64,000 bases of DNA from Polaribacter tangerinus. Its GTDB lineage: Bacteria > Bacteroidota > Bacteroidia > Flavobacteriales > Flavobacteriaceae. Position 1 is the stretch's first letter. Each line of letters begins with the position of its first letter. The translations under genes and the position numbers were made by a program. Positions 24,851-32,369 of the stretch are shown piece after piece. The notes beneath the pieces are model-generated. The model saw only the letters and a list, made by a program, of their open reading frames with translations. It did not search any database and was not told the origin of the DNA. The stretch lies in contig NZ_CP150668.1 of assembly GCF_038024095.1 (NCBI RefSeq), positions 744,001 through 808,000 on the forward strand, in the 5' to 3' direction.

Positions 24851-26083
24851 TTAAATCAATTGATTGAGCGCTATTTCAAACGCTGTTGAACATATTTTTG
24901 TTTTTGATGCACTCTTTTTAAATGTTTTTTGCAAGGCTTTTTTAATGATATTTGAGGTATCATCAAAAATAGCTTTATCTTGCATAGGCAATGATACTTT
25001 TGCTTCCATTAAATAAGCAAAAACTCTTGCTATCCCACAATTTGAGATAAAGTCTGGCAATAGACTTAAATGATTATCTGTATACTCCATAATTGGCCCA
25101 AAGAAAATTTCTTTGTCTGCAAAAGGTACATTAGCACCAGGAGAAATTACCTCTAATCCGGTATCTATCATTTGCTGAACTTGCTCTTTAGACACCAACC
25201 TAGAAGCAGCTGCAGGTATGAATATTTCTGCAGGTAGGCTCCATATTTTAGCATTAATTTCGTCAAACGGAATCATATGCTTAGAAACCAATTTATTACC
25301 ATCTTTAGATAAAAATAATTGTCTCATTTCATCCATAGAAAAACCAACTTCGTTAATTAGGCCTCCTTCTCTATCAATAATTCCGACAACCTTTGCACCT
25401 AACTGAGTGAGATAGTAAGCAGCTGCAGAACCAACATTTCCAAAACCTTGTACAATAGCTCTTTTTCCTTTTATGTTTCCTCCATAAATATCATAATAGT
25501 GCTTTACTGCCTCTGCAACACCGTAACCTGTTAGCATATCTGCCACCGTATACTTTCTAGATACATCAGGAGAGAAATGCTTATTTTCTATTACTTTGAT
25601 AACCCCTAAACGTAACTGCCCAATTCTGTTAATTTTATCAGCTTCTGAAGGCTTAAAATGTCCATTAAAAATACCCTCTTGCGGGTGCCAAACACCACAA
25701 TCTTCTGTAATTGGAATTACATCTTTATCTGCATCTACATTTAAATCTCCTCCGGTACCATAGTAGTGTTTTAATAATGGAGTTACTGCTTTGTACCAAC
25801 GTTCTAAAACTTGCCTTTTTCTAGGATCATTAGGGTCGAAATTAATACCAGATTTAGCACCACCAATTGCGGGTCCTGAAACAGTAAACTTTACCTCCAT
25901 TGTTTTTGCTAAAGAAAGTACCTCATTCATATCTAATCCTTTACGCATTCTTGTACCACCTCCAGCAGCACCACCTCGTAAAGAATTGATAACCGTCCAA
26001 CCTTCTGCATCTGTTTCTTGATCTTTCCAATGAAACACAATTTCTGGTTGTTTTTCTTCATATCTTTTTAATAATTCTTTCAT
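24851..26083 (-). CDS. Glu/Leu/Phe/Val dehydrogenase family protein
   Basis: 410 residues. The N-terminal dimerisation domain carries G-P-A-I-G-G-A-K-S-G-I (catalytic Lys region) and the G-T-G-G-D-L-N-V-D segment; the Rossmann half carries V-Q-G-F-G-N-V-G-S-A-A. These enzymes oxidatively deaminate an amino acid with NAD(P). The specificity (Glu, Leu or other) cannot be assigned by eye; the architecture is closer to the Leu/Val side than to classical GdhA. A near-perfect promoter lies 138 bp upstream. Confidence 0.88.
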   Translation of the reverse strand: MKELLKRYEEKQPEIVFHWKDQETDAEGWTVINSLRGGAAGGGTRMRKGLDMNEVLSLAKTMEVKFTVSGPAIGGAKSGINFDPNDPRKRQVLERWYKAVTPLLKHYYGTGGDLNVDADKDVIPITEDCGVWHPQEGIFNGHFKPSEADKINRIGQLRLGVIKVIENKHFSPDVSRKYTVADMLTGYGVAEAVKHYYDIYGGNIKGKRAIVQGFGNVGSAAAYYLTQLGAKVVGIIDREGGLINEVGFSMDEMRQLFLSKDGNKLVSKHMIPFDEINAKIWSLPAEIFIPAAASRLVSKEQVQQMIDTGLEVISPGANVPFADKEIFFGPIMEYTDNHLSLLPDFISNCGIARVFAYLMEAKVSLPMQDKAIFDDTSNIIKKALQKTFKKSASKTKICSTAFEIALNQLI

Positions 26084-26220
26084 CTTATTTTAATAAATTT
26101 TTCAGCTTAATATCTTTAATTTTCAATTTAATTCTTATCCAGGTATTCTTTTTAAAAAAAGCTAAAGCTGATTCATATTTATTGATATTTTTTTTTGAAT
26201 TATTACCACAAACGGTTTAA

Positions 26221-26250
26221 CAAATTTAATTTAAAAAAGCGATTAGCCAA
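26221..26250 (-). promoter_or_regulatory. Promoter of the amino-acid dehydrogenase-nhaD operon
   Basis: On the minus strand: TTG, an exact 19-nt spacer, then TAAATTTG. The rest of the 183-bp gap (26084-26266) has a possible long-range pairing of TCAGCTT with AAGCTGA but no gene. Confidence 0.7.
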
Positions 26251-26266
26251 ATTATTAGATTAAAAT

Positions 26267-27325
26267 CTACGGATAAAAAATAACGCCAGATGAATGGTCT
26301 TTTATTGCTCCTGTTACAGATTTTAAACAATTTACCTGATTATCAATTCGTAACAACCCTAAAAAGGCAAAAATCAAGGCTTCTTTAAAGTCGATAATTT
26401 TTGGTGATTGTTGCTTTATTGTTATTTTAGAACAAGTAGATATTTGAGACATCAAAAAAGAATTAAAAGCTCCTCCTCCAGTTACTAAAACTTTATCTGA
26501 ACCTTTTATTATGGCTGCTATTTGCATCGCCGCATGCAAAGAAAAAGTAGCTAAAACATTCGCGATATCTTTTTCAAACGAATCTATAAGAGGAAAAATT
26601 TCTTTTTGAACCCATTCTAAACCAAGTGATTTTGGAGGCAATTTTTTATAAAAATCTAATGCATTCAATTTTTCTAACAACAAGGTATTTACAACACCTT
26701 TGGAAGCTATTTTACCAGACTCATCAAAAGCAAAACCCAACTTACTTACATAATGGTTTAAAACAATATTTACTGGACAAATATCAAATGCTATTCTACA
26801 ATTACCTTTTGTAAAAGATACATTAGAAAACCCACCTAGATTAAGACAATAGTCATATTCAGAAAACAATAATTCGTCTCCAATAGGTACTAGCGGAGCT
26901 CCTTGACCTCCTAATTTTACATCTTGGGTTCTAAAATCACACACCACTTTTTTATTGGTAATCGCTGCAATTTTTTTTCCAGAGCCAACCTGAAGGGTAA
27001 CTCCATTTTCTGGCTCGTGCAAAATAGTGTGTCCGTGAGAAGCTATAAAATCAATATGATTAATCTTGTAATTTGCAATAAAATTAGCAATTAAATTACC
27101 TAAGTAACTTCCGTACAAGACATCTAAACTTTCCAACTCATCGGAAGTAGAAAATAGTGCATTTTGTAATAACTGTTTCCATTCTTTATTGTAAGGAATC
27201 GTGGTTGCATGTATAATATCAAAATTATAAACATCATCTTTTGTGAATTTAACATACACTAAATCGACTCCATCAAGAGAGGTTCCAGACATAACCCCAA
27301 TAGCAAAAGTTGTTTTTGTATTCAT
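26267..27325 (-). CDS. anmK: Anhydro-N-acetylmuramic acid kinase
   Basis: Phosphorylates and hydrolyses anhydro-MurNAc during peptidoglycan recycling. 352 residues. The N-terminal G-V-M-S-G-T-S-L-D-G-V-D is the family signature, with Asp at the catalytic site; S-H-G-H-T-I, Q-V-G-S-G and C-D-F-R-T-Q-D-V-K-L-G-G-Q-G-A-P-L follow, and V-T-G-G-G-A-F-N closes the ATP site. The gene is divergent from the acyl-CoA dehydrogenase and shares a 90-bp promoter region with it. Confidence 0.95.
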   Translation of the reverse strand: MNTKTTFAIGVMSGTSLDGVDLVYVKFTKDDVYNFDIIHATTIPYNKEWKQLLQNALFSTSDELESLDVLYGSYLGNLIANFIANYKINHIDFIASHGHTILHEPENGVTLQVGSGKKIAAITNKKVVCDFRTQDVKLGGQGAPLVPIGDELLFSEYDYCLNLGGFSNVSFTKGNCRIAFDICPVNIVLNHYVSKLGFAFDESGKIASKGVVNTLLLEKLNALDFYKKLPPKSLGLEWVQKEIFPLIDSFEKDIANVLATFSLHAAMQIAAIIKGSDKVLVTGGGAFNSFLMSQISTCSKITIKQQSPKIIDFKEALIFAFLGLLRIDNQVNCLKSVTGAIKDHSSGVIFYP

Positions 27326-27349
27326 ATTTGTAAAAATAATAAATGTCTA

Positions 27350-27380
27350 TTGATAATATGTTACGAAATCGATATCTTTG
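27350..27380 (+). promoter_or_regulatory. Promoter of the short acyl-CoA dehydrogenase gene
   Basis: TTG at 27350-27352, a 20-nt spacer, then a perfect TATCTTTG at 27373-27380, 35 bp before the start. No MarR-type dyad like that of the fad operon is present. Confidence 0.8.
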
Positions 27381-27415
27381 AACACGAATTTTAAGAATTT
27401 AATAAAAATATACAT

Positions 27416-28558
27416 ATGGATTTTAGTTTAACAGAAGAACATGTAATGATTCGTGATGCTGCAAGAGACTTTGCTCAAAACGAATTACTACCAGGAGTTA
27501 TAGAAAGAGACCATAAACAAGAGTTCCCTCAAGAATTGGTAAAAAAAATGGGCGACTTAGGTTTTATGGGAATTATGGTAGACCCCAAGTACGGTGGTAG
27601 CGGTATGGATACAACTTCTTATGTTTTAATTATGGAAGAATTATCTAAAATTGATGCCTCTGCTTCTGTAATTGTATCCGTTAACAACTCTCTTGTTTGT
27701 TATGGTTTAGAGGCTTACGGAAACGAAAATCAAAAGCAAAAATATTTAACAAAATTAGCTACTGGTCAATTTGTTGGTGCTTTTTGCCTAAGTGAACCAG
27801 AAGCAGGATCAGATGCTACTTCTCAAGCAACCACTGCAATAGACAAAGGAGATCATTATCTAATTAACGGAACCAAAAACTGGATAACAAGCGGTGGCCG
27901 CGCCGATGTGTATTTGGTAATTGCACAAACCGATAGAGCAAAAGGGCACCGAGGAATTAATGCTTTTATTGTAGAAAAAGGAATGGAAGGTTTTCATATT
28001 GGCCCTAAAGAAGATAAACTAGGTATTCGAGGCTCAGACACACATACATTACAGTTTAACGATGTAAAAGTACCAAAAGAAAACAGAATTGGCGAAGATG
28101 GTTTTGGTTTTAAATTTGCCATGAAAACACTTTCTGGCGGTAGAATTGGTATTGCTGCTCAAGCTTTAGGTATTGCCTCTGGCGCTTACGAATTGGCTTT
28201 AAAATACTCAAAAGAACGAAAAGCTTTTGGTACCGAAATTTGCAATCATCAAGCAATTGCCTTTAAATTAGCAGACATGTACACCGAAATTGAAGCAGCT
28301 AGAATGCTTGTTATGAAAGCTGCATGGGACAAAGATAACGGCAATAATTACGACATGTCGTCGGCAATGGCAAAGCTATACGCCTCTAAAGTTGCTATGG
28401 AGCAAACTGTAGAAGCTGTTCAAATTCATGGAGGAAATGGATTTGTTAAAGAATACCATGTGGAACGCTTAATGCGTGATGCAAAAATTACTCAAATATA
28501 CGAAGGCACCTCCGAAATTCAAAAAATAGTTATCTCTAGAGGTGTCATAAAAGGGTAA
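27416..28558 (+). CDS. Acyl-CoA dehydrogenase (short form)
   Basis: 380 residues, the standard length. Motifs: F-C-L-S-E-P-E-A-G-S-D (flavin contact), N-W-I-T-S-G, R-I-G-I-A-A-Q-A-L-G-I, and Q-I-Y-E-G-T-S-E-I-Q near the C-terminus, with the usual catalytic Glu. It resembles short/branched-chain and butyryl-CoA dehydrogenases; the exact chain length is not readable. It is a single gene with its own promoter and terminator, not controlled by the two operators at the fad operon as far as seen. Confidence 0.92.
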   Translation: MDFSLTEEHVMIRDAARDFAQNELLPGVIERDHKQEFPQELVKKMGDLGFMGIMVDPKYGGSGMDTTSYVLIMEELSKIDASASVIVSVNNSLVCYGLEAYGNENQKQKYLTKLATGQFVGAFCLSEPEAGSDATSQATTAIDKGDHYLINGTKNWITSGGRADVYLVIAQTDRAKGHRGINAFIVEKGMEGFHIGPKEDKLGIRGSDTHTLQFNDVKVPKENRIGEDGFGFKFAMKTLSGGRIGIAAQALGIASGAYELALKYSKERKAFGTEICNHQAIAFKLADMYTEIEAARMLVMKAAWDKDNGNNYDMSSAMAKLYASKVAMEQTVEAVQIHGGNGFVKEYHVERLMRDAKITQIYEGTSEIQKIVISRGVIKG

Positions 28559-28579
28559 TCAACACTTTATTACAACTAT

Positions 28580-28610
28580 AAAATCCATCTTTCTTAGATG
28601 GATTTTTTTT
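28580..28610 (+). terminator. Terminator of the acyl-CoA dehydrogenase gene
   Basis: Arms 28580-28590 and 28596-28606 around TTCTT, with a T-run at the end. Confidence 0.92.
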
Positions 28611-28611
28611 T

Positions 28612-28703
28612 GAGCACAACCTTTCAGGTCAGGCTTTTCGCACTCGCTTTACGCAAAAAAGCGTAAGAGCTCAAACAACTGCTACAATCCTTTGTGCAAA
28701 CTC
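28612..28703. other. Structured, relatively GC-rich intergenic element
   Basis: A block between convergent genes whose base composition is richer in G+C than the DNA around it. The outer arms GAGCACAA (28612-28619) and TTGTGC-AAA-CTC (28692-28703) pair, and an inner hairpin TTACGC/GCGTAA (28649-28666) has a 6-A loop. I have a general memory of similar intergenic blocks scattered in flavobacterial genomes, unverified. It could be a repeat family, a structured RNA or an extended terminator for truA. Confidence 0.5.
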
Positions 28704-28715
28704 CATAATAAAAAC

Positions 28716-29501
28716 CTACTCGGTAATTAATGTAACATCATATAACTGTAACCCAGACGATGGTGCTATATTTCTCAAATGTCTTCTATCATTATTCTCT
28801 TTTAGAGAGTCTTCTATAAAAGATACATCTACATTTCCTTTGCCAAGCTCAAAAAGTGTTGCCATAATTAATCGAATTTGATAACGTAAAAAACCTTTTC
28901 CTCTTACCTTTAAAATATAAGATTTTTTTGGAAAAAAACTTGCTGTTAAAATTGTGTTCTCTACAATTTCACAGCTTTCAATTTGCCTTTTAAAAATGGT
29001 GTTTTCTGATGGTTTTGTGCAATACTTATGAAAAAAATGAGTTCCTTCAAACAACTTAGCTCCTTGCTTCATTTTTTCGATATTTAAATTATCTAGAATA
29101 GCAACAATAAAAGGCGCTGCAAATGGATGATTTTTTTCACAAAAAGAAAAATAATAATGATATTCTTTAATCTTTGGAGCGTTAATTATGTTAAATTTAT
29201 TAGAAACCTCTCGTATAGTTAATGCTCTAAAATCCGCAGAAAGATTATCATTTAGCAATTTTAAAAATTGAGTAATTTCAATTTTCTCATCCCTAAACAA
29301 CTGCACATAATATTTACCCGCCGAAACCTTTGCATCTGTTCTACCAACTCCAATAGTTTTAAAATTAAAATCTCCAAATGCATACGAAAGAGACTTATCC
29401 AGCATATCATGAATGGTTTTAACATTTGGTTGCTTTTGCCATCCCGAAAACCTAAAACCTAAAAATTGAATGCTAATAAGATAAGAAAATGAGTATTTCA
29501 T
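28716..29501 (-). CDS. truA: tRNA pseudouridine synthase A
   Basis: Isomerises uridines 38-40 of tRNAs. 261 residues. The catalytic Asp is in G-V-G-R-T-D-A-K-V-S-A (about residue 54) and F-S-G-W-Q lies near the start; the C-terminal F-L-R-Y-Q-I-R-L is typical of TruA. The sequence around the active site is slightly divergent (K-V-S-A where G-V-H-A is common). The start codon lies just after a possible -7 element (29506-29513). Confidence 0.9.
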   Translation of the reverse strand: MKYSFSYLISIQFLGFRFSGWQKQPNVKTIHDMLDKSLSYAFGDFNFKTIGVGRTDAKVSAGKYYVQLFRDEKIEITQFLKLLNDNLSADFRALTIREVSNKFNIINAPKIKEYHYYFSFCEKNHPFAAPFIVAILDNLNIEKMKQGAKLFEGTHFFHKYCTKPSENTIFKRQIESCEIVENTILTASFFPKKSYILKVRGKGFLRYQIRLIMATLFELGKGNVDVSFIEDSLKENNDRRHLRNIAPSSGLQLYDVTLITE

Positions 29502-29505
29502 GCAT

Positions 29506-29513
29506 CAAAAATA
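29506..29513 (-). promoter_or_regulatory. Possible -7 element of truA
   Basis: TATTTTTG on the minus strand, four bases before the truA ATG, which would give a leaderless mRNA. No TTG at -33, and such strings are frequent in AT-rich DNA. Confidence 0.3.
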
Positions 29514-29717
29514 CACATTTTAATTTTTTTTTTAGAAAAATGCATTTTTGTGAATATAAAAATAAATAACATATATTTTTAAACACACCCTCAAAAAACA
29601 CACATTGTAAAACTATAATTTATATTATAAACAAAATTACCCCTATTTTTTTAAGGGTTATAATTTAAAAAACTTAGTTTTTAAAATAATAACCCCTAAA
29701 AATTAAATTTAAAACTA

Positions 29718-29725
29718 TACATTTG
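29718..29725 (+). promoter_or_regulatory. Candidate -7 element of the nitrogen-assimilation operon
   Basis: TACATTTG, 40 bp before the outer-membrane protein gene. The 264-bp gap before it (29502-29765) is very AT-rich and holds a 14-bp palindrome (29536-29549) and two copies of an ACCCCTA string, but no gene or clear -33 box. Confidence 0.45.
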
Positions 29726-29765
29726 ACTCGTTCAATAAAACTAACCATAACAAAAAAGAACAATC

Positions 29766-30491
29766 ATGAAAAAAATTTCAACTTTATTAGTGCTTTTTTT
29801 AGCAATTAACATGTCTGCACAAAAAGACTCAGAAGAAAATCTAAACATCGGCTTATCTTTAAACCATGATGCATTTTTTGGTTTTAACCCAATGATGACA
29901 CTTAGCTTCCCAACAGATAAGTCAGGCGCTATTACAGCATACGGTATTCAATGGGGTGCAGGAACAGGAAGTGAATGGGGACAATGGACCGAAGTAGGTA
30001 TTGGTTACAACTTTACCGTTGGTAATTTTAACATCAATCCACAATTAGGTTTCACAATGGGAAACTTACTTTCCAGCGGAGCTGCTCAAGAAGGGATTAT
30101 TGGAGACGGTATAGTACCTAACTTAACAGTAAACTATAGCTCAAAAAAATGGGAAAGTCAATTCTACTTTGGGTATTACGGAGCATTGATAAACAACACA
30201 GATTCGGGAGAATCTACAAATAACTATGTACATTATTGGGCAAATCTGGGCTACAAAGTAGGCAACCATATATCTTTAGGCTTACATTTTGAAGAATTGT
30301 ACTTGTCAGGTGGAGAAACAAATGGAGGCAAAAACCTAGAAAGAGCAGATGGCTACGTATGGCTTGGACCATACATACAACTACAAAAGAAAAATGCAGG
30401 ACTGCGTTTTTCTCTCGGAAACAATATTGGAAAAACAGCAAGTTTTGCCAATAACGAATTTTACAAACTGACATTTTTCTTATCTATATAA
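29766..30491 (+). CDS. Secreted beta-barrel outer-membrane protein (DUF6733-like)
   Basis: 241 residues with a signal peptide (residues 1-19, cut after M-S-A-Q) and then alternating hydrophobic/aromatic beta-strands to a C-terminal L-T-F-F-L-S-I, the profile of a small outer-membrane barrel. I believe it matches a Bacteroidota family catalogued as DUF6733, from memory. Its position, first in a run with P-II, ammonium transporter and glutamate synthase genes, suggests a role in nitrogen uptake, for example a pore for small nitrogen compounds (inference). Confidence 0.72.
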   Translation: MKKISTLLVLFLAINMSAQKDSEENLNIGLSLNHDAFFGFNPMMTLSFPTDKSGAITAYGIQWGAGTGSEWGQWTEVGIGYNFTVGNFNINPQLGFTMGNLLSSGAAQEGIIGDGIVPNLTVNYSSKKWESQFYFGYYGALINNTDSGESTNNYVHYWANLGYKVGNHISLGLHFEELYLSGGETNGGKNLERADGYVWLGPYIQLQKKNAGLRFSLGNNIGKTASFANNEFYKLTFFLSI

Positions 30492-30507
30492 GAAAAATAA
30501 TCAAGAC

Positions 30508-30535
30508 AAATTACCTCAAATATTTGAGGTAATTT
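30508..30535. promoter_or_regulatory. 28-bp perfect palindrome before the P-II gene
   Basis: Two 14-base arms (30508-30521 and 30522-30535) with no spacer, 22 bp before the P-II ATG and 16 bp after the previous stop. It could be an operator, or an mRNA hairpin that stabilises or limits the upstream message. Confidence 0.6.
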
Positions 30536-30557
30536 GTGGTTTACGAAACACAATATC

Positions 30558-30908
30558 ATGAAAAAAATAGAAGCAATAATTAGAAAATCTAAATTTAGTG
30601 CAGTAAAACAAGCACTGCATGAAGTAGATGTGAACTTTTTCTCCTACTGGGACGTAACAGGCCTAGGTAACGAAAAAGAAGCACACGTATATAGAGGTGT
30701 TAGTTACAGCACTAGCGATATTCAAAGAAGATACTTATCTATAGTAGTTAATGATGATTTTGAACATATTACCATCAATGCATTACTAAAATCTGCTGCC
30801 ACAGGAGATGTTGGAGACGGAAAAATATTCGTATCAGACATTTCTGAGGTTTACAGAATTAGAACAGGGGAAAAAGGTGGTGAAACATTAAAAAAAGATT
30901 CAAAATAA
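30558..30908 (+). CDS. P-II family nitrogen regulator
   Basis: 116 residues. M-K-K-I-E-A-I-I-R opens as in GlnB/GlnK, so the ATG at 30558 is preferred over an in-frame TTG 24 bases upstream. The T-loop holds V-Y-R-G-V-S-Y with Tyr45 and Tyr50 at the places of Tyr46 and Tyr51; the C-terminal T-G-D-V-G-D-G-K-I-F-V binds ATP. P-II proteins sense ATP/ADP and 2-oxoglutarate and block AmtB; the transporter gene follows after 6 bp. The rest of the T-loop (S-T-S-D-I-Q-R-R) differs from the enteric form. Confidence 0.93.
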   Translation: MKKIEAIIRKSKFSAVKQALHEVDVNFFSYWDVTGLGNEKEAHVYRGVSYSTSDIQRRYLSIVVNDDFEHITINALLKSAATGDVGDGKIFVSDISEVYRIRTGEKGGETLKKDSK

Positions 30909-30914
30909 CAAAAC

Positions 30915-32153
30915 ATGGAATTACTTACAACAAATAATGTATGGATGATGATCTGTACAGCACTAGTTTTCTTTATGCATACTGGCTTTGCTTTTTTAGA
31001 AATTGGCTTAACAAGACAAAAAAACACAATTAACATCTTATTTAAAAATATTTTTATAATAACTGTAGGCCTACTTTTATACACCTTTATCGGTTTCAAC
31101 CTAATGTACCCAAATTGGTCTACAAACTCAATAGGTTTTATGGGCGATTTTATATTCGGCCTCTCAGCACCATTAAAAAATGGCACACTAGATTTAGATT
31201 ACAATACCGGCTACACTTTCTGGACCGAATTTCTATTCCAAGGAATGTTTGCTGCTACAGCAGCAACTATCGTTTCGGGTGCTGTTGCAGAAAGAATGAA
31301 AATTGGTCCATTTATGACATTTACCATCCTATACGTAGGGCTCGTGTACCCAATTGTAGGGTCTTGGAAATGGGGTGGCGGATTTCTAGACAAACTATCT
31401 ACCCCTTTTTATGATTTTGCAGGCTCTACACTCGTTCACTCGGTTGGTGGATGGGCTGCTCTAGTAGCAGTTTGTTTATTAGGCGCGAGAATTGGTAAGT
31501 TTAAAAACGGAAAAATACAAGCAATACCAGGTCATAATCTTCCGATTGCTACTGCCGGAGTTCTTATTTTATGGCTAGGATGGTTTGGCTTTAACGGTGG
31601 CTCTGTTTTATCTGCAGACCCAGAATTAACCTCTTTAACTCTAGTTACAACATGTTTAGCTGCAGCCGCAGGTGGTGTTTTTGCAGCAATTACCTCTACC
31701 ATACTTTTTAAAAATCTAGATTTAACCATGTTTTTAAACGGAATTTTAGGTGGATTAGTAGGCATTACGGCCGGAGCAGATCAAATGTCTCCAACAGATG
31801 CAATTTTAATAGGCGGAATTGCAGGGATACTAATTGTATTTGCCGTTAGTTTAATAGATAAATTAAAACTTGATGATCCTGTGGGAGCAATCGCGGTGCA
31901 TTTAGTATGTGGTGTCTGGGGAACTTTAGCTGTTGGAATTTTTGGAAATCTTGCAGGTTGGTCTCAATTTTTGAGTCAACTACTAGGCATAGCTTGTTAC
32001 GCAGCATTTTGCTTAATTTCTTCGTTTTTAATAATTTTCACACTCAAAAAAACAATCGGAATAAGAGTTGATGAAAAAGAAGAGCTAGAAGGTTTAGATG
32101 CTCACGAACATGGCATGGATGCCTATCCTGATTTTCGATTAAACGAACACTAA
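30915..32153 (+). CDS. amtB: Ammonium transporter
   Basis: 412 residues with about eleven membrane helices. The twin pore histidines lie in L-V-H-S-V-G-G-W-A and in V-H-L-V-C-G-V-W-G, and G-F-N-G-G-S is the Amt signature. The C-terminal cytoplasmic tail (about 35 residues, His-rich) is where P-II docks. It conducts ammonium into the cell for the glutamate synthase route encoded next. It follows the P-II gene as in most glnK-amtB pairs. Confidence 0.95.
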   Translation: MELLTTNNVWMMICTALVFFMHTGFAFLEIGLTRQKNTINILFKNIFIITVGLLLYTFIGFNLMYPNWSTNSIGFMGDFIFGLSAPLKNGTLDLDYNTGYTFWTEFLFQGMFAATAATIVSGAVAERMKIGPFMTFTILYVGLVYPIVGSWKWGGGFLDKLSTPFYDFAGSTLVHSVGGWAALVAVCLLGARIGKFKNGKIQAIPGHNLPIATAGVLILWLGWFGFNGGSVLSADPELTSLTLVTTCLAAAAGGVFAAITSTILFKNLDLTMFLNGILGGLVGITAGADQMSPTDAILIGGIAGILIVFAVSLIDKLKLDDPVGAIAVHLVCGVWGTLAVGIFGNLAGWSQFLSQLLGIACYAAFCLISSFLIIFTLKKTIGIRVDEKEELEGLDAHEHGMDAYPDFRLNEH

Positions 32154-32179
32154 ATATAATTACAAACAACTTTAAATAT

Positions 32180-32204
32180 CTGCATTATTTTACTAATAAT
32201 GCAG
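32180..32204 (+). terminator. Weak terminator after amtB
   Basis: A 10-bp stem (32180-32189 and 32195-32204) around TTACT, with only a short T-rich run behind. Partial read-through into gltB is possible. The rest of the gap to 32369 is AT-rich, with a TTG and TAAATTAG that could be a weak gltB promoter. Confidence 0.5.
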
Positions 32205-32369
32205 GTTTCTGTGCAGATTATCATTTTCTTAAAATAAAAAGCTAAAATTATCATTATTAAATTATTATTAGCATTATTTTATTTTCATGATAAAAATTAT
32301 ATTAAAAGTTAAAAATCATTGAATTTATCCTAATAAAAAATATAAATTAGCGGATATAATTCAATAAAA

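Noticed and set aside
26102..26171. Riboswitch-like long-range pairing in the leader of the amino-acid dehydrogenase
   Set aside because: Only one 7-bp pairing across about 56 bases in AT-rich DNA; not enough to call a structure.
29502..29765. Sigma-54 (-24/-12) promoter for the nitrogen operon
   Set aside because: No TGGCAC-N5-TTGC pattern is present despite the nitrogen genes downstream and a sigma-54 activator in the window; the TACATTTG element is the better candidate.
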